Part shown: positions 58,901-64,000 of the stretch, piece after piece
Layout: every line of letters begins with the position of its first letter
Numbering within the stretch: position 1 is the first letter of the stretch
Program-made: the position numbers and the translations under genes
Notes under the pieces: model-generated
The model's database searches: none
What the model was told of the DNA's origin: nothing
Seen by the model: only the letters and a program-made list of their open reading frames with translations
Origin: Maylandia zebra
Lineage: Eukaryota; Chordata; Actinopteri; Cichliformes; Cichlidae
Reading direction: 5' to 3'
DNA: 64,000 nucleotides
NCBI RefSeq assembly: GCF_041146795.1
Contig: NC_135173.1
Span: 68,363,251-68,427,250, forward strand

Positions 58901-59872
58901 GTTTCATATCTGCAGTCTGAAGATGCAGGCATGGATTTAAACGCCTGCGATTTCTCTTCTCCTCTGCCTTTGGCGTCATGCATTTGTGGGCGGTCTCTAG
59001 CCACATACATAAAATGTGATGTTTGGATCCATCTCAGCCATTGTGTTCAAAGCTGGTGGGGGTAACACGGCGCTCCAGTATTTTTAGTGGATTCATCCTG
59101 AGTTTGTTGGAGAACACAGTTACACACTAATCACCACTGAAAAATGGCGTACTGACCTTTAGAGCTGCTGCCGCCACGTCATCATGCCGAACCTATGTTT
59201 GAACCTTTATGTTCAAACATAAACATCATGTTGTTTGTTCATGTTTGTCCTTCCAGGCTCGTACCTGCCAGCCAGTTACTACGCCTCCTCATACGGCGGG
59301 AAGGTGGGGGCGGGCGAGGACGGCGAGAAGCCCTCCAGGTCAAGTCCGTCTGTGAAGCCGTCCAGCGAGGCCAAAGCTCTGGACCTGCTGCAGCTGCACG
59401 CCAGCCAGTACAAAAGCAAGTCGCCGTCCATCCAGGACAGCAAGACGCCACATGACCGAGAGCGGGAGAGAGAAAGGGAGGGCGACCGGCCACGCTCCTC
59501 GCCCTCGCAGCGCATCATGCAGTCCCATCACCACCTGGGATACCCTCTGTACGACCTGTCTTACCCCTCAGGTGAGCCTCGCCTGCTGCCTTTAGATCCT
59601 CTTTAGCTCAGGTGTTGGAGGACAACCTGCTCAGTTTAGTGACCAGCCACACAGCCATGGTGAAGCTGACCTCCCATGATTCATAGCTGGAAAGGGATCC
59701 TCTGAGCCCGCCCACCTCACCCCTCTGAGCCTGCAGTTGCTTTTAATGAGAGGCGTGTGCGAGTCTGTTTCAGTTCTGACATCCTGTCTTTGTTTCAGGC
59801 CTCTCGTCCTCCGCCATCGTCGCCAGTCAGCAAGCGTCCGCCCAGTCCATGTACCCGCCCGCACGGAGGTGA
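44606..59872 (+). CDS. znf609: Zinc finger protein 609 (znf609), seven coding exons, 1314 aa
   Basis: Joined exons 44606-45316, 50304-50532, 55043-55130, 55551-57705, 57808-58180, 59257-59571 and 59799-59872 total 3945 bp, exactly 1315 codons with stop; every junction is GT/AG and phase-consistent. Residues 20-45 form the acidic [21 protein letters not shown] motif, 266-350 the [16 protein letters not shown]...[15 protein letters not shown] core, and 479-502 a single C2H2 finger (C479, C484, H497, H502). The rest is low-complexity and Lys/Pro/Ser-rich with Tyr-rich patches; the end is SMYPPARR. The start MSLSSG and these motifs separate it from the paralogue znf608. Human ZNF609 is about 1411 aa, so this is slightly shorter. 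The family is nuclear; mammalian Zfp609 works with NIPBL/cohesin and Integrator in transcription. The AUG has A at -3. One 12-codon uORF lies upstream. Confidence 0.97.
45317..46250. other. 5' part of znf609 intron 2
   Basis: Unique AT-rich sequence; no gene or element ends recognised. Confidence 0.35.
46251..47090 (-). mobile_element. hAT-type relic with a BED zinc-finger fragment
   Basis: The left end carries the ggctacgtccacacgtacac motif common at fish MITE ends. The right part ends in cgttctatcgcccagctcta. On the - strand at about 46790-46600 it reads a BED-finger-like stretch ([17 protein letters not shown], then [11 protein letters not shown]) with an in-frame TGA just before it. A T-homopolymer lies at 46961-46986. 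The element is dead; its exact ends are uncertain. Confidence 0.6.
47322..48703 (-). mobile_element. Tc1/mariner element (1382 bp), probably DD37E/TRT type
   Basis: The terminal inverted repeats start CAGGGAGTGCA and continue into AATTATTAGGCAA. The element is flanked by TA at 47320-47321 and 48704-48705. A second copy of the TGCATAATTATTAGGCAAC motif lies internally at 47511-47531. The right side has only one copy, and only 43 bp separate the start codon from the right end, suggesting a subterminal deletion. Confidence 0.93.
47644..48659 (-). pseudogene. Tc1-like transposase with one frameshift
   Basis: It starts [20 protein letters not shown] with paired helix-turn-helix DNA-binding motifs in the first ~120 residues. 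Then come the catalytic blocks [16 protein letters not shown] (first D), [10 protein letters not shown] (second D) and [11 protein letters not shown] (E). A 1-bp deletion near 47908, inside the run after TAWL, shifts the frame; the rest continues in the next frame to 47644. Bridging it leaves 37 residues between the second D and the E, which fits the DD37E (TRT) group rather than DD34E. Apart from this lesion the frame is intact, so the copy is young but inactive. Confidence 0.9.
49407..49490 (-). mobile_element. L2-like LINE 3' tail fragment, reverse orientation
   Basis: On the - strand it carries the 'ccttgag..gtctgctgttgtgat' and tail blocks of the LINE at 26440-28095. Very short. Confidence 0.5.
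49491..50303. other. 3' part of znf609 intron 2
   Basis: Only short, domain-free open frames; it ends in a strong pyrimidine tract before exon 3. Confidence 0.4.
50304..50532 (+). CDS. znf609: znf609 exon 3
   Basis: The acceptor is CCGTCCAG|ATGGAG and the donor GAGGACG|GTGAGA. It encodes residues 238-313 plus one base, including [13 protein letters not shown] and [17 protein letters not shown]. Confidence 0.95.
50533..51755. other. 5' part of znf609 intron 3
   Basis: No gene or element terminus recognised. Open frames around 50545-50880 are domain-free. Confidence 0.35.
51760..52998. mobile_element. MITE-like repeat with gatcggtatcgg-type ends and a nested element terminus
   Basis: The left side 'agatggaccgatccgatatt...atcggtatcggcccgatac' and right side 'atcagtgtcggccgatatcc' are related in inverse orientation. 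At 52254 a second typical terminus, 'caggggcggatctagcaaag', appears without a partner. Both are decayed. Confidence 0.5.
53060..54920 (-). mobile_element. L2-like LINE reverse-transcriptase relic in znf609 intron 3
   Basis: Read right to left: a [24 protein letters not shown] linker (about 54770-54700), the [20 protein letters not shown]...[20 protein letters not shown] region (54640-54430), the [12 protein letters not shown] motif (about 54095-54055), a CYADD-type motif mutated to CSADD (about 53999-53985), a [13 protein letters not shown] region (about 53630-53580) and the [14 protein letters not shown]-terminus (about 53345-53305). Frame changes and the altered catalytic motif show it is dead. 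Confidence 0.85.
55043..55130 (+). CDS. znf609: znf609 exon 4
   Basis: This 88-bp exon sits between CTGCAG|GTATGC and GCCGAG|GTACAG. It encodes [20 protein letters not shown] and the HDWAPPR end of the conserved core. Confidence 0.95.
55131..55550. other. znf609 intron 4 (420 bp)
   Basis: Clean GT...AG intron with no internal feature. An in-frame ATG at 55471 upstream of exon 5 is intronic. Confidence 0.8.
55551..57705 (+). CDS. znf609: znf609 exon 5 (large exon with the zinc finger)
   Basis: This 2155-bp exon runs from TTTTAG|GTTCTG to AGACAG|GTACAG. It begins FCESPTSD and contains the only C2H2 finger at 55957-56028, then [41 protein letters not shown], the Tyr-rich [19 protein letters not shown] and [20 protein letters not shown]. 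Strong G/C third-base bias is seen. Confidence 0.97.
57706..57807 (+). other. znf609: znf609 intron 5 (102 bp), stop-free and a multiple of three
   Basis: It has good GT...AG signals (AGACAG|GTACAG and CTCTGCAG). Read through in the znf609 frame it encodes 34 mostly hydrophobic residues without a stop, so retention would be in frame. Family comparison (WYRQ followed directly by an acidic/Pro segment) supports it being spliced out normally. Confidence 0.85.
57808..58180 (+). CDS. znf609: znf609 exon 6
   Basis: The acceptor is CTCTGCAG|GAGCCC and the donor ACCCAG|GTGAGA. It encodes [14 protein letters not shown]..., a charged Lys/Glu/Arg stretch, and [20 protein letters not shown]. Confidence 0.95.
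58181..59256. other. znf609 intron 6
   Basis: 1076-bp intron with no recognised feature. Exon 6 read-through would add about 24 residues before a stop at 58252. Confidence 0.7.
59257..59571 (+). CDS. znf609: znf609 exon 7
   Basis: The acceptor is CTTCCAG|GCTCGT and the donor CCTCAG|GTGAGC. It encodes [35 protein letters not shown] and a [11 protein letters not shown] motif. Confidence 0.95.
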
Positions 59873-59877
59873 GAACG
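59799..59877 (+). CDS. znf609: znf609 exon 8 (stop codon at 59870-59872)
   Basis: The acceptor is TTTCAG|GCCTCT. It encodes [20 protein letters not shown] and then PARR with TGA at 59870-59872. Five bases later GAACG|GTAAGA is a good donor, so the 3' UTR is probably spliced. Confidence 0.9.
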
Positions 59878-59882
59878 GTAAG

Positions 59883-59884
<2 letters not shown>

Positions 59885-59934
<50 letters not shown>
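59885..59934. repeat. (AC)n microsatellite
   Basis: It starts seven bases after the presumed donor of znf609 exon 8. Confidence 0.95.
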
Positions 59935-60212
59935 CAGTTATGTGTGAGTGCTGCGCAGGTGCTCATCACATCCATGAACATGCTGGGACTTCTGTGCCGC
60001 TCCTCTCCACCTGTACACCTGTACCTGCCCTGGTTCAGGCGTCTCAGTGCAGCAGCTCCACCTACTGGTCAGATCAGTGAATCTCAGTGTAAAAAAACAG
60101 TTACTGAACAGGACATCAGCCTCCTCATCATCATCACCTTCTTCTTCGTTTTAATTTCAAACCATTCCCTGGTAAAATCTTCTGACCCGTGATCTCCTCT
60201 CACTTTCTACAG

Positions 60213-60674
60213 GCACACCTGATTGGCCAGCCTCTGCGCCTCTCCGAGTCATGTGACTGGATCACGTGAAGAAGTGTTTCTGTTTCCGTGACATCAGTTC
60301 AGTGGTGTTCTGTGTGTGTTTGATATCTCTGCCTGGACGTCCAGCCAACTGCTCCGACCCTCGCCGGACCGGATCCTGGTCCCGTTGGGTTCTGCTGGTT
60401 CTGGGCGGTCCCGTTGGCCAGCAGGTGCTGCTGGGATGCAGAGCTCACAGTGACGTACCTGCAGGGACGACTGGGTGACCTCTGACCTCTTTCAGAAGGA
60501 CGGGCTCAGCTCCGGGTGACATCACACCGTTACCTGGATGCGTCTCAGCTTCACGTGAAATAAAGAGAACACTGGATGAAGGAGGGCCGGCCAATCAGAG
60601 GGCAGTATTCAGACTGCTTCCTTGTACTGACTGAGTGACAGGCTCCTCCTCCTCAGTGTGTAGCTGTAAACATG

Positions 60675-60744
<70 letters not shown>

Positions 60745-60875
60745 ACTGTACAGAGGAATTATTTTAAAGAGCTGTTGGATGATGTTGGATTTCCTACTCT
60801 TCTTTTTGTCTGGTAGTCTCTGCCTCTGTTTTTCTACTGTTGTTGATCTGATATTAAACCTGTAGCTGGTGGAGC
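60213..60875 (+). other. znf609: znf609 3' UTR exon with two poly(A) signals
   Basis: The acceptor is TTCTACAG|GCACAC. AATAAA lies at 60559-60564 and ATTAAA at 60853-60858; the second is followed by the GT-containing sequence expected downstream of a cleavage site. A (GT)n tract (60677-60740) lies between them, so only the longer isoform would carry it. The end is approximate. Confidence 0.65.
60677..60740. repeat. (GT)n microsatellite in the znf609 3' UTR
   Basis: About 32 GT dinucleotides between the two poly(A) signals. Confidence 0.95.
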
Positions 60876-61820
60876 AGCGCTCGAGCTCAGTGTCCTCATT
60901 TATTCCCTGAAAACACCACAGAGAAGCTGATGTTGTGAAACGTCTTCGGGTCCTGGGATGATGGGAGGCAGGAGGGATCCGCTCAGATCAAAGGGTTCTT
61001 CTTCTTTCAAAACAAAAAGCTTGCAGACTCTGGTTTCATTGTGTAGAATAAAATATTTCCTGGTTTAAAAACGTAAAACAAATGGAGAAATGTGCTTTTG
61101 GATGTGGATCCATCGATGCCTTCTAACGCACCACCCCCCCTCTCCTTCTGCCAGCAGCAGCACAGTTTCACCCTGAGCAGCGGTTCATTGATGACCCCAT
61201 CTCATCCTGTATTTTGCTCACGCTGACGTGGCCTTGCTGCATTGCTGACACGGTCTGATGTTTCACTGCTGTTTCCCAGCAAGGCTTCAGTTTGTCTTCT
61301 GTTGGATCATTTTACCTGTATGATGATGTTGATACAGTTTCACCTGAGAGTTGCAGCTGTAATCTCAGCTGATGAAATCTCTGCTGTTAGCGTGTTTTTG
61401 TTTTCTCCATGATGCTAACCACTCTTGTAAGAAAAGGGGAGGGGCTTGGAGAATTTCAGACACATCTCTTCTTTACTCAGAACTTTCTGTCAAACTAACT
61501 TCATTCAACAACTTGTAAAAATCATTTTGCAGTATAAGTGTTGTGCTGTCTCTGGTCTCCAGAGCCGTCCTCACAGCAGACACCGTGAGGTCACTAATGG
61601 TTGTGACGGTGCCGGAGACTTCAGGTGTCTGTAAACTGCAGAATGAGAGCCAACGACGTCCAAATGTACCAACAGGAAAACGCAAAACTAGATGTGACAG
61701 CTGTGCATATCATAACCAACAAGATTCCAACATTATTAATGCTAAGAACAAGCCTGCGGTTAGCATGACAGGAAGTCGAGATGATGAAGATAGTCCAGCC
61801 TTCAAACTAAGACGCGTGTT
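60876..61820. other. Spacer between znf609 and the protease relic
   Basis: No gene recognised. A 100-codon open frame at 61543-61845 (+) has no known domain and runs into the TATA box of the next gene, so it is probably chance. Confidence 0.4.
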
Positions 61821-61821
61821 G

Positions 61822-61829
61822 TATAAAAG
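61822..61829 (+). promoter_or_regulatory. TATA box of the serine-protease-like gene
   Basis: TATAAAAG lies 45 bp upstream of the ATG at 61874. That puts transcription start near 61850-61855 and gives a very short 5' UTR, typical of granzyme/mast-cell protease genes. Confidence 0.6.
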
Positions 61830-61873
61830 TCTTTCTACAGAGTAAAGGACGGTTTGAGGTTCCTGCTGGCACC

Positions 61874-63478
61874 ATGCGCTGTCTGCACAAGCTGCTTCTT
61901 TGTCTTCCACCATGTCTGCGAGACATCAGTGAGACATCAAATATACCTGATTTATCTTAATGCTGTAAACGCCACACTGACTTTAACTTCTTCTTTTATC
62001 AGAGTTTGCAACAGGAATCTTTCATGGAGAACAAGCGGCGCAGAGCTCGATGGCGTCAGTGCAGGATAACGAGGGTCGACATGTCTGTGGAGGTTTTCTC
62101 CTCACTGAAGACTTTGTGCTCACTAGTGCAACTCGTGAGTTTGATTTCCTGTTCATCGACTTTATACAAAAACATTTTCAAACTTAGAGTGATCTGATGA
62201 ATAAATACAGGTTATTGACGAGGCAGGTGTTATTTTAAAGGATAATAAAAGATGATTAACTTTAACATCATCAAATATTAATGACCTTTGGAATATGTAA
62301 CAACAAACCTCTGACAGCCGTTAGATACAGCACTGCTGACCAGAGATGGGCAGTAACGCGTTACTGTAATCTGATTACTTTTTTCAAGTAACGAGTAAAG
62401 TAAGGGATTACTATTGCAAAAACAGTAATTAGATTACCGTTACTTTCCCGTAGGAACGCTGCGTTACTGCGTTACTAAAACGTGATTTTTTTTGAGGGAA
62501 TGTCTCATGACAGTGACGTAAGTGAGTGCGACGTTGGTGACAACAGCTGTGTGCAGATCAACAGTGGATCATATATCGAGTGCAGAGAGAGTGTGAGCGT
62601 GCAGCGTTTAAAGCGTGGAAGTACTGACCTTACTTTGAGTTTGATTCCATAAAAAGTGACAAAAACATTAGTGTCCGCTGTGCGTGGGAAGAAAACTTCT
62701 TTTTACAGCGAAAAAACCCCTAAACTTCCAACAAGCACCGAGTAGCTACGACGTAATGGGAAACTCACAGAGAAACTCCCGGATTCTTCCACTGACCGCG
62801 GCACACCTGCACCAGGGTAAACCTCCGCCTGCCCCACTCCTGCTTTACAGGTGAAAATAGAGCAAAAGGACCGCTGAGTCTTTGACTTTATTTATTTTCT
62901 ACTGTGTTTTACTTGCATCTATTTGAAAGACTGAGTGTAAACACAAAAAATATTTTATTTTATGAGCTGGAATGTGCAGAAAATAGGTTTAAATGTTAAA
63001 CTAATTTCTTCCAGTCAGTGAATGTTGCAGATAATAAAATTTTTTGCTTGATGCATAAAGTTAAAAGATTAAAACTAATAAAACAAGTTTTAAAAAGTGA
63101 CTTTTCCATTTGATTACATTTTGTATGATGGATTATGCAGAAAAAGTAGAATTGGGCTGAAAGATCTATCACTTTATCACCTCTTCAGGTTGTAAATCGT
63201 GTTTTTAAAAAGTAACTAAGTAACTAAGTAATTAATTACTTTTGAAAATAAGTAATCAGTAAAGTAACGGGATTACTTTTTTGGGGAAGTAATCAGTAAT
63301 TAGTTACTGATTACTTTTTTCAAGTAACTTGGCCAACACTGCTGCTGACATTAGCCTGCATGTAACGACTGAGAAATCAAGAGATCAGGTTTAAAATAGT
63401 TTACATTTTAAATTCTCGCTGATTACTCCCTCAGAGGCCTCACACACGTCGTTCTCGGCAACCACAATCTGAAGAACG
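61874..63478 (+). pseudogene. Granzyme/mast-cell-protease-like serine protease, 5' exons, probably a pseudogene
   Basis: Exon 1 (61874-61928) encodes MRCLHKLLLCLPPCLRDI, a signal-peptide-like start, and ends in phase 1 at ATCA|GTGAGA. Exon 2 (62003-62134) joins in phase and reads KFATGIFHGEQAAQSSMASV then HVCGGFLLTEDFVLTSA. These are the activation-site region and the block before catalytic His in chymotrypsin-fold proteases. Where the family has SAHC, the sequence reads gcaactc|gtgagt: the His and Cys codons are missing, consistent with two lost bases. A further exon-like piece (63435-63478) encodes GLTHVVLGNHNLKN, the next conserved block, but in a phase that no longer fits. No later exons with the catalytic Asp or Ser are seen before the window ends. 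A functional splice variant is unlikely but possible. Confidence 0.75.
62341..63341. mobile_element. Complete 1001-bp hAT-type non-autonomous element
   Basis: It starts CAGAGATGGGCAGTAACGCG and ends TTGGCCAACACTG; the termini match at 8 of 11 positions as an inverted repeat. A perfect 8-bp duplication ctgctgac flanks it at 62333-62340 and 63342-63349. It lies in the intron between exon 2 and the exon-3-like piece of the protease relic. No transposase. The same family supplies positions 1-158. Confidence 0.93.
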
Positions 63479-64000
63479 GTAAAAAAAGACTTTTAGTTTC
63501 ACTTATTTACTCGGGTCATTTTGCTTTCACGTTGGTTATTTCATTTTGTTTTTCTCTTTGTTTGATTCTTTTTTTTTCTTGTGACTCTCAGATCCTGTTC
63601 ATCAGCTGTGGAGGGTTTTTGGGTCTGCCACTTAAGGACACACAGATATCCACTGAACGGATTTCCACATCTGTTCATGTTTCCTCATCATCACGAGTGC
63701 CTCTGAGGATAACTGAAAAGCTTCTGCTTGATTGTATATGAAGAAATAAAAGCCAATATTAAAAAGAGAGTTTTGTTTAATGCTAAAAAATCTGGTGGTT
63801 TGGAAGTTTGTTTGATTTCTGATGCAGTGCACTCGCTTGGCCACACGGCGGCGCTGTTGAGTTGTCAAATAGCTCAACAGAAACATTTCAATGATGTGGA
63901 GTTTGTTTCTCGTTCGTGCCGTTTACAGATGTCCACTGAACGCATCACGTGCAGGCTGGGATGATGGTGGTTTCTAAGGAAACCATCCCTGACTGTGTTT
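63350..64000. other. Right edge, mostly unassigned
   Basis: Apart from the short protease exon-like piece at 63435-63478, I see no recognisable exon. Two similar 'cag.t.tccactgaacg' blocks occur at 63646 and 63928. Confidence 0.35.

Overview
The window reads as nuclear DNA of a teleost fish, most likely an African-type cichlid. The grounds are a tRNA-derived SINE at about 940-1250 that closely resembles the AFC family of African cichlids as I recall it, compact introns with GT/AG sites, many (CA)n/(GATA)n microsatellites, and a dense load of Tc1/mariner, hAT and L2-like elements. Nothing looks bacterial, plasmid-borne or viral.

Genes. (1) znf609 (+ strand) fills the right half. A CpG-rich non-coding exon 1 ends near 29745. 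After a ~14.7 kb intron come seven coding exons: 44606-45316, 50304-50532, 55043-55130, 55551-57705, 57808-58180, 59257-59571 and 59799-59872. Summed, these give an unbroken 1314-residue frame with every splice phase matching. A 3' UTR exon runs from 60213 to about 60875. (2) A small five-exon gene on the - strand (19703 down to 17562) encodes a 188-residue CFAP97-domain protein, probably cfap97d2. Each exon is too short to stand out as an ORF, but phases, splice sites, stop codon and poly(A) signal all agree. (3) At the right edge (61822-63478) is the 5' part of a granzyme/mast-cell-protease-like serine protease. It has a TATA box, a signal-peptide exon and an exon with the VCGGF motif, but the catalytic-histidine site is broken and a 1 kb hAT element lies in the next intron, so it is probably a pseudogene.

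Layout. 1-17.4 kb is gene-free: repeat relics, an 11-bp minisatellite (3629-5050), a 17-bp minisatellite (10749-11543) open in five reading frames, microsatellites and a 503-bp foldback element. 17.5-19.9 kb is the CFAP97 gene. 20.5-24.1 kb is a nested stack of hAT-like elements with readable target-site duplications. 24.1-28.1 kb holds LINE relics, one with a clean internal inversion. 29.3-60.9 kb is znf609; its introns contain hAT elements, LINEs and a near-complete Tc1-like element that sits inside a LINE fragment, which itself sits inside a third element. 60.9-64 kb is the protease relic and its hAT insertion.

The three genes have no evident functional link. Znf609-type proteins are nuclear transcription cofactors, CFAP97-type proteins are ciliary/axonemal, and granzyme-like proteases belong to leukocyte granules. 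I found no new enzymatic or defence system. The most interesting signals are transcript-level (a possible circular-RNA ORF in znf609 exon 2, and a stop-free 102-bp intron) and the unusually legible transposon stratigraphy.
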